DNA from: Kribbella steppae
GTDB taxonomy: Bacteria; Actinomycetota; Actinomycetes; Propionibacteriales; Kribbellaceae
Length of the DNA stretch: 64,000 nt
NCBI RefSeq assembly: GCF_004342025.1
Contig: NZ_SLWN01000006.1
Coordinates: 496,001-560,000 of the forward strand
Reading direction: 5' to 3'
In this document: piece after piece, positions 49,361-57,764 of the stretch
Layout: each line of letters begins with the position of its first letter
Position numbering within the stretch: position 1 is the stretch's first letter
Made by a program: the position numbers and the translations under genes
Notes under the pieces: generated by a model
What the model saw: the letters and a program-made list of their open reading frames with translations, nothing else
Told to the model about the DNA's origin: nothing
Database searches by the model: none

Positions 49361-50452
49361 ATGGCTGACCCGACACAGCACCAGGTCGCGATCGTGGGCT
49401 GCGGCATCATCGGCCGCACCCACGCCGACACCATCGCGGAGCGGCCCGACGCGACCGTGACCGCACTCGTCGACAGTGACGCCGCCGCCCGTGAGGCGCT
49501 GGCCGCCCGGCTGAAGGAGGCCGGGCAGCCGGAGCCCACGGTGTACGACGACCTGACCGCGGCGCTGAGCGGGTCGGACATCTCGCTCGTCGCGATCTGC
49601 ACGCCCAGCGGCACCCACGCCGCGCTGGCCGAGGAGGCACTCAACGAGAAGAAGCACGTCGTCATCGAGAAGCCGCTCGATGTCGAACTGACCCGGGCGC
49701 GGCGCCTCGGCGCGGCCGCGGCCCGGGCGGCGAGCCACGGTTTGGTGTCGTCCGTGATCAGCCAGCACCGGTTCGACGCCGGCAGCGCGGTCGTCCACGA
49801 GGCGATCCAGGCCGGCCGGTTCGGTCAGATGACGTCCGCCGTCGCGACGGTTGCCTGGTGGCGCAGCGACGAGTACTACGCCTCGGCCGGCTGGCGTGGC
49901 ACCTGGGCGCAAGACGGCGGTGGCGCGCTGATGAACCAGGGCGTGCACACCGTTGATCTGCTGCTGTGGTTCATGGGCCGCCCGGTGAACATCCAGGCGC
50001 AGGCTCTCCGTGCGGCACACCACGCGATCGAGGTCGAGGACACTGTCGTCGCCACGCTGACCTTCGAGTCCGGGGCCGTCGCCACCCTGCATGCGACGAC
50101 CGCGGCGTTCCCTGGTGGCCGGACGCGGGTGTCGGTGCACGGGACCGAAGGCGGCGCCGAGGTGGAGAACGATCGGCTCCGCCGGTTCAACGCCGACGGC
50201 TCGACCGATGACGTCGACGTCGAACCGGGTGAGCCCGGCCGCCACACGGCGCAGTACGACGACATCCTCGGCGCGATCGCGAACGGCGGGCAGCCGGGCA
50301 TCACGGTCCAGGACGCGATCGACGCACTCGCCACGGTCCGCGCCGTCTACATCGCCTCGACTCTCCAGCGCCCGGTGAAGTTCATCGACGTACTGGAAGG
50401 CCGCTACGACGATGTCGACGTCTCTCGTGGTGTCCGGCTGCCGCCGGACTAG
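49361..50452 (+). CDS. Gfo/Idh/MocA-family oxidoreductase
   Basis: NAD(P)-dependent sugar dehydrogenase-type protein of 363 residues. It has the Rossmann start VAIVGCGIIGRTHADTI, the CTPSGTH loop, the EKPL motif (VVIEKPLDVELTRA), and the C-terminal strand domain with GALMNQGVHTVDLLLWFMG, where His is the common catalytic residue. It starts 7 nt after the beta-helix protein gene and so shares its operon and operator. It ends overlapping the convergent acetyltransferase gene by 4 nt. The substrate is presumably a sugar or sugar acid released by the locus. Confidence 0.85.
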   Translation: MADPTQHQVAIVGCGIIGRTHADTIAERPDATVTALVDSDAAAREALAARLKEAGQPEPTVYDDLTAALSGSDISLVAICTPSGTHAALAEEALNEKKHVVIEKPLDVELTRARRLGAAAARAASHGLVSSVISQHRFDAGSAVVHEAIQAGRFGQMTSAVATVAWWRSDEYYASAGWRGTWAQDGGGALMNQGVHTVDLLLWFMGRPVNIQAQALRAAHHAIEVEDTVVATLTFESGAVATLHATTAAFPGGRTRVSVHGTEGGAEVENDRLRRFNADGSTDDVDVEPGEPGRHTAQYDDILGAIANGGQPGITVQDAIDALATVRAVYIASTLQRPVKFIDVLEGRYDDVDVSRGVRLPPD

Positions 50453-51006
50453 GCTCCGGGCGCCCTGTCGTTGAGGATGCGCTGGTAGAGGTTGCAGTCC
50501 TGCCAGGCTCCGGCGATGTGCAGGTACGTCGGGGCGTGGCCGATCTGGGCGAAGCCGGTGCGCTGAAGAACCCGTTGCGATGCGACGTTGTTCGTCAGCG
50601 TGCTGGCTTCGATCCGGTGCAGCTTGAGTTCGGCGTCGGCGATCTCGGCGACCGTCTCGACCGCGCGCGTCGCCAGACCGCGACCCACCGCGTCAATCGC
50701 GAGCCAGTAGCCCAGGCTCGCGCTGCGGAACGGACCGGGGACGACGTCGTTCAGCGTGATCGCGCCGACGATCCGGTCGCCCTCGGTCAGCACCCAAGGG
50801 ACGGTCCGACCGTCCTTGTACCTCTCCAACGACCCGGTCAGCTTTTCGCGCTGACCGGCCGGCGTGAACCATGTCTCGGGGCGATCCGGCTCCCACGGCT
50901 TGAGGTGGTCCCAGCTGCGGATGTAGGCGTCGGCCAGACCGGCGGCGTCGTCAAGGGTGGCGATGCGGAGCTGAACGTCCGGGGTCAGCGGGTGGGAAGA
51001 AATCAC
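50449..51006 (-). CDS. RimJ/RimL-type GNAT acetyltransferase
   Basis: Acetyltransferase of 185 residues of the RimJ/RimL group. The fold is visible in DVQLRIATLDDAAGLADAYI, GYWLAIDAVGRGLATRAVETVAEIA (with the GRGLAT acetyl-CoA loop) and LHRIEASTLTNNVASQRVLQRTGF. The start ATG overlaps the ROK stop by 4 nt. This places it last in the leftward sugar operon, though its job there is not evident. The protein could acetylate a sugar amine or an antibiotic, or be a passenger. Confidence 0.83.
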   Translation of the reverse strand: MISSHPLTPDVQLRIATLDDAAGLADAYIRSWDHLKPWEPDRPETWFTPAGQREKLTGSLERYKDGRTVPWVLTEGDRIVGAITLNDVVPGPFRSASLGYWLAIDAVGRGLATRAVETVAEIADAELKLHRIEASTLTNNVASQRVLQRTGFAQIGHAPTYLHIAGAWQDCNLYQRILNDRAPGA

Positions 51007-52256
51007 TTGGGCAGCCTACGCGCCTGACTCGATCCACTGACCCGTGGCGTGAACGCGTCGTGGAAGATCGTCGATGCGGCTCCGACGGCCGCCGCGTCGG
51101 TCTGGAGCATCGACTCCTCCACCGCGACCGGGCGCGTCTCCCGGGCGACCGGATGCGCGTTCACCGCCCGGCCGATCTCGGTCAGGAAGATCTCCGAGAT
51201 CTCCTTGCCGAACGCCGGCCCGCCGAGGACGACGAGGTCGATATCGAGCAGGTCGACCAGGCCGACCGCGCCCTGACCGATCACCCGGGCGACCTGGGTG
51301 ACCGCCTTGACGGCCGCCTCGTCACCGTCGGCCGCCGCTTTGCAGACCGCCTTGTACCGCTTGGCCTCGTCGGTCGCGCTCGGGTCTGTCTCGACGTACC
51401 CGTACTCCGCCGCGATCACCGGCAGCGAGGCGGTCGGGTTGCATTCGGGCAGCATCCGCGGCCCGTCGTCGGTGTCCCACTCCCCCATCCGCAGCGCCGC
51501 GATCTGGCCGAACTCCCCGGCGTTCGCCGTACCGCCGCGGTAGATCGAGCCGTTCAGGATCAGGCCGCTGCCGACACCGGTGCCGAGGTAGAGGTAGGCG
51601 AAGTCGCGGGCCCGGGCGGAGCGGCCGATCCACCACTCACCGAGGGCGGCCGCCGTACCGTCCTTCTCGACCAGGACCGGGTGGTTGAGCTTCTCCTGGA
51701 GCAGCTGCCGGATCTTCAGGCCGCGCCAGGCGGGCTGCAGCGGGAGCGCGAGCAGGGTGCCATCGGCGTTGATCGGCCCGGGTACGGCGACGCCGACACC
51801 GAGCATGGAATCGAGCCCGACCTGGCTGATGCTGAGCGCCGCGGTCACGGTCGCGGCGGTCAGGTCGACGAGCTTGTCAGCGCTCAGATCGTCGGCCAGA
51901 TCGACGGTCTCCCGGCGCACGATCGTGCCGTCGAGGTCCACGACCGCGACCGTGAGCAGCTCGGGGTCGATGTGGATGCCGACCGCGTGGGCCGCGTTCG
52001 GCCGCATCCGCACCGGTGTCCGCGGTTTGCCCAGTCGCTCGGCCCGCTCCTGCGCCTCCTCGACCAGCAGGCCTTGCTGGAGCAGGATGCGCAGGATCCG
52101 CGACACCGACTGCTGGGTGAGGCCGGTCCGGCGGGCGATCTCGGTCCGGCTGATGGTGCCGGCCAGCCGGATCGTCTCGATGATCACGGCCTCGTTGAAG
52201 GAGCCGAGGTCGTACTGGTTCGCGCCGGCCCGCCGTAACTCTTCGTTCTCCGGCAC
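51003..52256 (-). CDS. ROK-family transcriptional repressor
   Basis: Sugar-responsive regulator of 417 residues. The N-terminal HTH is ISRTEIARRTGLTQQSVSRILRILLQQG. The C-terminal ROK/ASKHA domain has VGIHIDPELLTVAVVDLDG, LGVGVAVPGPINADG and YLYLGTGVGSGLILNG. The usual zinc site CxCGxxGC is degenerate: the region reads RMGEWDTDDGPRMLPECN, with one Cys. Ligand binding would therefore not use the standard zinc-stapled loop. The start is GTG with GGGAGG. It lies inside the locus and is the obvious candidate to bind the shared 23-bp element. Confidence 0.88.
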   Translation of the reverse strand: MPENEELRRAGANQYDLGSFNEAVIIETIRLAGTISRTEIARRTGLTQQSVSRILRILLQQGLLVEEAQERAERLGKPRTPVRMRPNAAHAVGIHIDPELLTVAVVDLDGTIVRRETVDLADDLSADKLVDLTAATVTAALSISQVGLDSMLGVGVAVPGPINADGTLLALPLQPAWRGLKIRQLLQEKLNHPVLVEKDGTAAALGEWWIGRSARARDFAYLYLGTGVGSGLILNGSIYRGGTANAGEFGQIAALRMGEWDTDDGPRMLPECNPTASLPVIAAEYGYVETDPSATDEAKRYKAVCKAAADGDEAAVKAVTQVARVIGQGAVGLVDLLDIDLVVLGGPAFGKEISEIFLTEIGRAVNAHPVARETRPVAVEESMLQTDAAAVGAASTIFHDAFTPRVSGSSQARRLPK

Positions 52257-52330
52257 CTCAGTCCACCTCCCCGTTCCTTGACCTGTTGCCGTCCGTGACT
52301 AGCCGAGATCGTACTGCGCGACCATCGTTG

Positions 52331-53584
52331 TCACGGCGCTTCCAGGGCTCCGTCGATGCGTCGTACGCCGGCTGCCCACTCGTCGTGTCCGGACAGTTGC
52401 GCGGGATAACGTGCGGCCGCCTCGAGATCGACGTCGATCCCCCAGCCGGGCGCCTCGTTCGGCCTCAGCCAGCCGTCCTCGATCCGCAGCGTGCCGGGGA
52501 ACACCTCGTGCGTCGCCTCGTTGTAGAGGTGGCCCTCCTGGATGCCGAAGGCAACGGAACTGACGTCGAGCGCGACGTTCGCGGCGGCGCCGATCGGTGA
52601 CGTGTCGCCCGGGCCGTGCCACGCCGTACGCACGCCGCACAGCTCGGCCAGGTCGGCGAGCTTGCGGGCCGGGGTCAGGCCGCCGATGTCGGACACGTGC
52701 GACCGGATGAAGTCGACGCCGAGGTCGCGGATCAGGCGGACCGCGTCGCCCATCGACGTGGTCAGCTCACCGACCGCCAGCGGCACTGGTGAGGCAGCCC
52801 GGACCTCGGGGAGCCGGTCCCAGTGCTCGGGCGGAAGCACATCCTCGAGGAAGAACAGCCCGTACGGCTCGAGCGACCGGGCCAGCAGCACGGCCTCCTT
52901 CGGCGTGAGCCGCGAGTGCACGTCGTGCAGCAGCTCGATGTTGTCCGGCAGTGCCTGGCGGGCCTCGGCGAACAGGTCCGGAGTCGTCCGCAGGTAGTCC
53001 CGCGCCGACCAGCCGTTGTGGTACGGCGAATCTGGATAGAGAGTCGCCAGCTGCGGGGCGCCGTACCCACCGCCGCCTGGCGTCGACATCTGCAGCCGGA
53101 TGTGCCGCCAGCCCTGTGCGACGAACTTGTGCGCCTGCTCGAGCGTCTCCTCGATCGTGCGGCCGCTGGCGTGGATGTAGGTGTCGGCGGCGGCGCGGAC
53201 CTTGCCGCCGAGCAGCTCGTACACCGGCATACCGGCGCGCTTGCCGGCGATGTCCCACAGCGCCTGGTCGATACCCGAGATCGCGTTGTTCGTCACCGGC
53301 CCGCCGCGCCAGTACCCGGAGAAACCGGCCAGCCGCGTCAGGTCGCCGATGTCACCCGGGTAGCGTCCGACCAGCAGCCGGGCCAGGTGCTCGTCGACGA
53401 ACGTCTGCACCGCCTTCCACCGCTGGGTGAAGGTCGCGCAGCCGAGGCCGTACAGCCCCGGCTCGGTGGTCTCGATCTTCACCACGACCAGCGGGATGCC
53501 CTGCGGCGCGGTGACGATCGCCTTCACCTCCCGGATCCGTACGTCGTCCCGCACCGGCCAGGGCTGGTCGAAGTTCGAGGGCAT
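52331..53584 (-). CDS. enolase-superfamily sugar-acid dehydratase (ManD/RspA-like)
   Basis: Enolase-superfamily protein of 417 residues close to mannonate dehydratase/RspA. The N-terminal capping domain has PGLYGLGCATFTQRW and SGYWRGGPVTNNAISGIDQAL. Metal ligands are Asp in LLHDVHSR, Glu in FFLEDVLPP and Glu in AVGELTTS; the ManD-type tail RSHVSDIGGLTPARKLADL and AWHGPGDTSPIGAAAN follow. It would dehydrate a hexonate such as mannonate or gluconate to a 2-keto-3-deoxy acid. Many ManD relatives have low activity. The ATG abuts the preceding gene's stop with no gap. Confidence 0.83.
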   Translation of the reverse strand: MPSNFDQPWPVRDDVRIREVKAIVTAPQGIPLVVVKIETTEPGLYGLGCATFTQRWKAVQTFVDEHLARLLVGRYPGDIGDLTRLAGFSGYWRGGPVTNNAISGIDQALWDIAGKRAGMPVYELLGGKVRAAADTYIHASGRTIEETLEQAHKFVAQGWRHIRLQMSTPGGGGYGAPQLATLYPDSPYHNGWSARDYLRTTPDLFAEARQALPDNIELLHDVHSRLTPKEAVLLARSLEPYGLFFLEDVLPPEHWDRLPEVRAASPVPLAVGELTTSMGDAVRLIRDLGVDFIRSHVSDIGGLTPARKLADLAELCGVRTAWHGPGDTSPIGAAANVALDVSSVAFGIQEGHLYNEATHEVFPGTLRIEDGWLRPNEAPGWGIDVDLEAAARYPAQLSGHDEWAAGVRRIDGALEAP

Positions 53585-54460
53585 TCAGATCTCCAAGGGA
53601 AGAGTCGGCAGGTCGAGCTCGTGCCGGGCCTGGAAGCCGAGCACGGTCCGGGCCGCGGTCAGGTCGATCGGCACCTCGCGTCCGATGAACCGCCGCAGCC
53701 GCGGCACGTCCGGCGCGAAGGCGTCCAGCAGAGCTTCGGTCTCGTACGGCGCATTCGTGGTGTCGGCGGCCACGAAGAAGGTGTGGGCTCCGGACAACGA
53801 TGCCGTCAGCCCCAGCTCGATCGCGTACGCCGCGTCCCGCGAATCCAGGTAGCTCCAGGCCTCCCGCAGTCCGCCACGCGGATCACGACGGGCCCCGTCG
53901 GCCTGCTTCTGCAGTACGTCGACCGCGTTGACGTGGGGGAATCGGAACGCGACCACGTCGATCCCCCACGTCCGCCAGGCCATCCGGGCAGCGTTCTCGT
54001 CGTTCTGCTTGGACAGCGAATAGGCGTCGCCGACATCGGCCGGGATCTTCTCGTCCAGCGGGAAGTAGGCAGGCAGGATCTCGTGCGGGTTGAACGGGAT
54101 GCCGGTCGCATTGATGCTGCTGGCGATCACCGCCCGGTCGATGCCGAGCGCACCGGCCTGGGCCAGTACGTTGAACGTCGACACCACGTTGATGGTGTAG
54201 ACGTCGTACGGCGTACCGGCCGAAGGGTGAGCCAGGGCGGCCAGATGGACCACGTACTCGACGTCGGTGAGCGCCTCGGCGACGTCGGCCTCGGACCGGG
54301 TGTCGCCGATCAGGACCCGGTCGGCCTTGAGATCCGGGTGCTCGACGTTCGACAGCGTGGTCACCAGCGCCCCGAGCTCGGTCAGGTGCTGAACCGTGAC
54401 CAGCCCGATCCGCCCCGCCGCCCCCGTGACCAGCACCCGCCGGCCGTTGAGTGCTGTCAC
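53585..54460 (-). CDS. NAD-dependent epimerase/dehydratase (uronate dehydrogenase-like)
   Basis: Extended SDR of 291 residues, similar to uronate dehydrogenase, which oxidises galacturonate or glucuronate to the aldarate lactone. It begins TALNGRRVLVTGAAGRIG, then YVVHLAALAHPSAG, the Ser region ASSINATGI, and the catalytic YxxxK as YSLSK. FRFPHVNAVDV follows. The start is GTG, in a 4-nt overlap with the permease stop and with GGGAGGA 9 nt upstream. Its neighbours support a uronic acid route; a sugar-nucleotide epimerase role is the alternative. Confidence 0.78.
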   Translation of the reverse strand: MTALNGRRVLVTGAAGRIGLVTVQHLTELGALVTTLSNVEHPDLKADRVLIGDTRSEADVAEALTDVEYVVHLAALAHPSAGTPYDVYTINVVSTFNVLAQAGALGIDRAVIASSINATGIPFNPHEILPAYFPLDEKIPADVGDAYSLSKQNDENAARMAWRTWGIDVVAFRFPHVNAVDVLQKQADGARRDPRGGLREAWSYLDSRDAAYAIELGLTASLSGAHTFFVAADTTNAPYETEALLDAFAPDVPRLRRFIGREVPIDLTAARTVLGFQARHELDLPTLPLEI

Positions 54461-55338
54461 TCTTTGATTCCTCCCGACATCCCCACACCTTTCAGGAACT
54501 GCTTCTGGAACACCAAGAACAAGACCACAGGTATCAGTACCGCCAGGAACAGGGCACTCATCTGCAGTGAGATCTCCGTGGTCTCGGCCACCCGCGGCAG
54601 CGCCACCGAGATCGGCTGCAGCCGAGGATCCGGCAGCACCAGCAACGGCCAGAGGTAATCCTTCCAGGAACCGATCACGGTCAGCAGGGCGACCACCCCG
54701 ACGATCGGCTTCGACAGCGGCAGCACCAGGGAGGTGAACAGTCGCAGATTGCTCGCGCCGTCGATCCTGGCCGCCTCGATCAGCTCCCGCGGGATCGAGT
54801 CGAAGTACCGCTTCATCACCAGGATGTTGAACGCGCCGGCCGCCTGCGGCAGCCAGACCGCCCAGAAGGTGTTCTGCAGGTTCACCCCGAGCACCGGCAT
54901 CTTGAGGATGGTCAGGTACAGCGGGACCAGCGAGATGACACCCGGCAGGAACAGCGTCGCCAGTACGGCGCCGGTCACGATCGGTCCCCACTTCGGCCGC
55001 AACACGCTCAGCACGAAGGCGCCCGTCGTACACACGAACAAGGTCGACAGCAACGAGCCGATCGCGATGATCGCGGTGTTGCCGAGGTACGAGCCGATCT
55101 GCACCCGGGTCCAGGCCTCGGGGATGTTGTGCCACTGGATCCCGGACGGCCACAGCTGCATCGGGCCGCGCAGGATGTCCTGGCTGGTGGACAGGCCCGA
55201 CTTCAGCAGCCAGAGCAGCGGTCCGATACCGGCGATGACGACGCCGATGAACAGCAGCACCTGGATCGCGGGCAGGCCGTACCGGATTAGCGACCGCTTC
55301 CGGTCGGCCACGGAGATGATGCCGCGCTCGTCGCTCAT
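54457..55338 (-). CDS. carbohydrate ABC transporter permease (MalG type)
   Basis: Inner-membrane permease of 293 residues with six transmembrane segments (LIRYGLPAIQVLLFIGVVIA starts the first). The EAA loop is YFDSIPRELIEAARIDGASN, where the coupling ATPase docks. It ends FLKGVGMSGGIKE, the typical MalG-type tail. It overlaps the other permease by 4 nt and the uronate-dehydrogenase-like gene by 4 nt. No ATPase gene lies in the locus; such importers usually share a multi-use MsiK/MsmX-type ATPase. Confidence 0.9.
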   Translation of the reverse strand: MSDERGIISVADRKRSLIRYGLPAIQVLLFIGVVIAGIGPLLWLLKSGLSTSQDILRGPMQLWPSGIQWHNIPEAWTRVQIGSYLGNTAIIAIGSLLSTLFVCTTGAFVLSVLRPKWGPIVTGAVLATLFLPGVISLVPLYLTILKMPVLGVNLQNTFWAVWLPQAAGAFNILVMKRYFDSIPRELIEAARIDGASNLRLFTSLVLPLSKPIVGVVALLTVIGSWKDYLWPLLVLPDPRLQPISVALPRVAETTEISLQMSALFLAVLIPVVLFLVFQKQFLKGVGMSGGIKE

Positions 55339-56249
55339 GTGATGCTCCAGCGCCGGGTGAGGAAGTGGTAGACGACGGACAGCACGCACAGGACCCCGGC
55401 CAGCAGGACGCTGAGCGCGGTCGCGGCACCGAAGTCGCCGTTGATGAACGCGTACCGGTAGATCAGCAGCAGGATCGTGGTGGTCGCGTTGTCCGGACCG
55501 CCGCCGGTGAACAGGAACGGCTCGGTGAACACCTGGAACGTCCCGATCAGCTGCAGCAGCATCATGATCAGGATGATTCCGCGGATCTGCGGCAGCGTGA
55601 CGTGCCAGACGCGCTTCCAGATCCCGGCTCCGTCCAGTTCGGCCGCTTCGTACAGTTCGGTCCGTACGCCGGTCAGCGCGGCCAGGTAGATGATCGCCGT
55701 GGCGCCGGCGCCGGCCCAGGTCGCCTCCAGCACGATGGCCGGCATCGCCAGGTCCGGCGAGTTCAGCCAGGCGAACGGCCCGATGCCGAACCAGCCGAGG
55801 ATGGCGTTGAACACGCCGGAACCGCTGGGGTCGTAGAAGAACTTCCACAGCAGGATCGCCGCCACCGGCGGAACCACGGCCGGCAGGTAGGAGATCACGT
55901 TGTAGAGCCAGCCGGTACTGCGCAGTTCGCTGATGAACACGGCCAGGAACAGCGGGACCGGGAAGCCGAAGATCAGGGCGAGGAGGGCGAAGTACAGCGT
56001 GTTGACCGCCGCCTGCGGGAGCTGCGGATCGGTCAGCACATAGCTGAAGTTCGCCATCCCGACCCACTCCGGGGTGGTGACCAGGTTGTTCTTCTGGAAG
56101 CTGAGCACCAGGCCGCGGACGATCGGGCCCCAGGAGAAGTACAGGAAGGTCAGCACCAGGGGCAGGGCGAAGATGATGGCGCTGAGTCCGCCGGAGCGGT
56201 ACCAGGTGGCAACGCTCCGGCCGGACTTCGGCGTACGGAGGAGGGACAT
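55335..56249 (-). CDS. sugar ABC transporter permease (MalF/UgpA type)
   Basis: Inner-membrane permease of 304 residues. It begins with SGGLSAIIFALPLVLTFLYF as the first membrane segment and has the EAA loop LYEAAELDGAGIWKRVWHVTLP. It starts 4 nt after the binding-protein stop and overlaps the second permease start in an ATGA. It forms the heterodimeric channel of the importer encoded here. Confidence 0.9.
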   Translation of the reverse strand: MSLLRTPKSGRSVATWYRSGGLSAIIFALPLVLTFLYFSWGPIVRGLVLSFQKNNLVTTPEWVGMANFSYVLTDPQLPQAAVNTLYFALLALIFGFPVPLFLAVFISELRSTGWLYNVISYLPAVVPPVAAILLWKFFYDPSGSGVFNAILGWFGIGPFAWLNSPDLAMPAIVLEATWAGAGATAIIYLAALTGVRTELYEAAELDGAGIWKRVWHVTLPQIRGIILIMMLLQLIGTFQVFTEPFLFTGGGPDNATTTILLLIYRYAFINGDFGAATALSVLLAGVLCVLSVVYHFLTRRWSIT

Positions 56250-56253
56250 TCGG

Positions 56254-57633
56254 CTACCGGGCCAGGCGGGCGTCGATCTTCGATGCGGCGTCGGCCAGTA
56301 GCTTGTCGATATCCGCGTCCTTCTTGGTCAGCACCTGCTGGACGACCGGGTCGAGCAAGGCGTAGACCTCCTGCCCCTTGTTCGGCGGCTCGGGCAGCAG
56401 CTTCAGCGACTTGGTCGAGTCGATGTAGCCCTGGAACTGCTTCACCGGGACGTTGACGTAGGGCTCACGCCACTTGTTGTACTGGTCGTAGGTCGCCTGG
56501 CTCAGCGGCGTGATGCCTGGCCTGCCGACGAAGCCCTTGTCGGCGATCGTGTCCTTGGCGTTCTGCACCGCGAGGCTCTCGGTGGTGTACTTGTCGAACT
56601 CCTGCGACTTGATCCACTTCAGCGCCGCGACGATCTCGTTCTTGCTCGCCTTCGGATTGATCATCTTCAGCGAGCCACCGGTCAGCGTGCCGTGCGGGCC
56701 GCCGTCCTGCGGCAGCGCGGCGTGACCGTAGTCGGCCGGTTTCATGCCGAAGTTCTTCACGCACATGTCGTAGGCGTCCGGCGCCTGCAGGACCATGCCG
56801 ATCTTGCCGGCCGCGAAGTCCTGCCGGATCTCCTCCTGGTTGTAGAGGAAGTTGCTGCCCATCGCGTTGTCGGTCCAGCGCATGTCTTTCAGCAACTGCA
56901 GCGCCTTCTTGGTCGGCGCGTCGTTGAAGGTGGCCTTCTTGCCGTCCTCGCTCTCCACCGAGCCGCCCATGCTGTACGTCATGGTGGTGAGCATCCAGCC
57001 GCCGGTGTTGTCCTTGGTCAGCTGCGCGTAGCCGGCCTTGCCGGTCTTCTCGGTGATCTGCTTGGCGTACTGGCGGACCTCGTCCCAGGTCGTCGGCGGC
57101 TTGTCCGGGTCCAGTCCGGCCTGCTTGAACAGCGCCCGGTTGTAGGCCAGCCCGACGGAGAACACATCGATCGGTACGCCGTAGATGCGGCCGTTGTCGT
57201 CCTGGACGATCTTGAGCACGTCCGGGTTGAGGTCCTTGGTCAGGTCGACCAGCTTCAGCTCGTCGGTGATGTCCGGCAGCTGCTTGTTCGGGATCATGTT
57301 GGCCGGCTCGGTGAAGCTGATGTTCATCACCGTCGGCAGCGATCCGCCGGCCACCTGCGCCTGGAAGGTCTGCGCGTCCCACTTCGTCTCGGTGGACTTC
57401 ACCGTGATGTTCGGGTGGGCGTCGGTGAACTTCTTGATATTGCGCTCGAACGCGGCGATGTCGTTCGGCTTGTCCGGGGTCGGGCGGTCCCCGATCGTGA
57501 TCGTGACCGGCGCGTTCTCGTCGATCGCCCCGCCGGCATCGGCGGCCGGCGTCGTACCGTCCGCACAACCGGCGACCGCGAGCACCAGCCCTGCCAGCCC
57601 CAGTCCGGCGCCCCACCTGCTCACTCTCGTCAT
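56254..57633 (-). CDS. ABC sugar-binding lipoprotein
   Basis: Extracellular solute-binding protein of 459 residues, family 1 (COG1653). It is a lipoprotein: LGLAGLVLAVAGC gives the lipobox with Cys ~23. The following Ala/Gly-rich linker and the two-lobe fold (WDAQTFQAQVAGGSLPTVMNI, YGVPIDVFSVGLAYNRALFKQAG, KWREPYVNVPV) are standard. GAGGAG lies 6 nt before the ATG. It is first in the leftward operon and preceded by the shared operator-promoter. The ligand is presumably an oligosaccharide released by the beta-helix protein. Confidence 0.9.
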   Translation of the reverse strand: MTRVSRWGAGLGLAGLVLAVAGCADGTTPAADAGGAIDENAPVTITIGDRPTPDKPNDIAAFERNIKKFTDAHPNITVKSTETKWDAQTFQAQVAGGSLPTVMNISFTEPANMIPNKQLPDITDELKLVDLTKDLNPDVLKIVQDDNGRIYGVPIDVFSVGLAYNRALFKQAGLDPDKPPTTWDEVRQYAKQITEKTGKAGYAQLTKDNTGGWMLTTMTYSMGGSVESEDGKKATFNDAPTKKALQLLKDMRWTDNAMGSNFLYNQEEIRQDFAAGKIGMVLQAPDAYDMCVKNFGMKPADYGHAALPQDGGPHGTLTGGSLKMINPKASKNEIVAALKWIKSQEFDKYTTESLAVQNAKDTIADKGFVGRPGITPLSQATYDQYNKWREPYVNVPVKQFQGYIDSTKSLKLLPEPPNKGQEVYALLDPVVQQVLTKKDADIDKLLADAASKIDARLAR

Positions 57634-57698
57634 CGGAACTCCTCAGGTTTCCGGATGCCGCCGACGTGCTCTGAGCTACACATCGACTAAGTCCCGAG

Positions 57699-57728
57699 TA
57701 AGTTAAACCAAGCGTGTTACTTTCTCAA
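57699..57728 (-). promoter_or_regulatory. ROK-type promoter/operator of the ABC-transporter operon
   Basis: Read on the minus strand: -35 TTGAGA (57728-57723), 17-bp spacer, -10 TAACTT (57705-57700). The 23 bp at 57699-57721 are identical to 45460-45482. The -10 lies 66 nt upstream of the binding-protein ATG. Both operons of the locus should answer to one regulator. Confidence 0.72.
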
Positions 57729-57764
57729 TGGGTAGAGCCGGACCGATTTCGGCAGTACTTCCGA

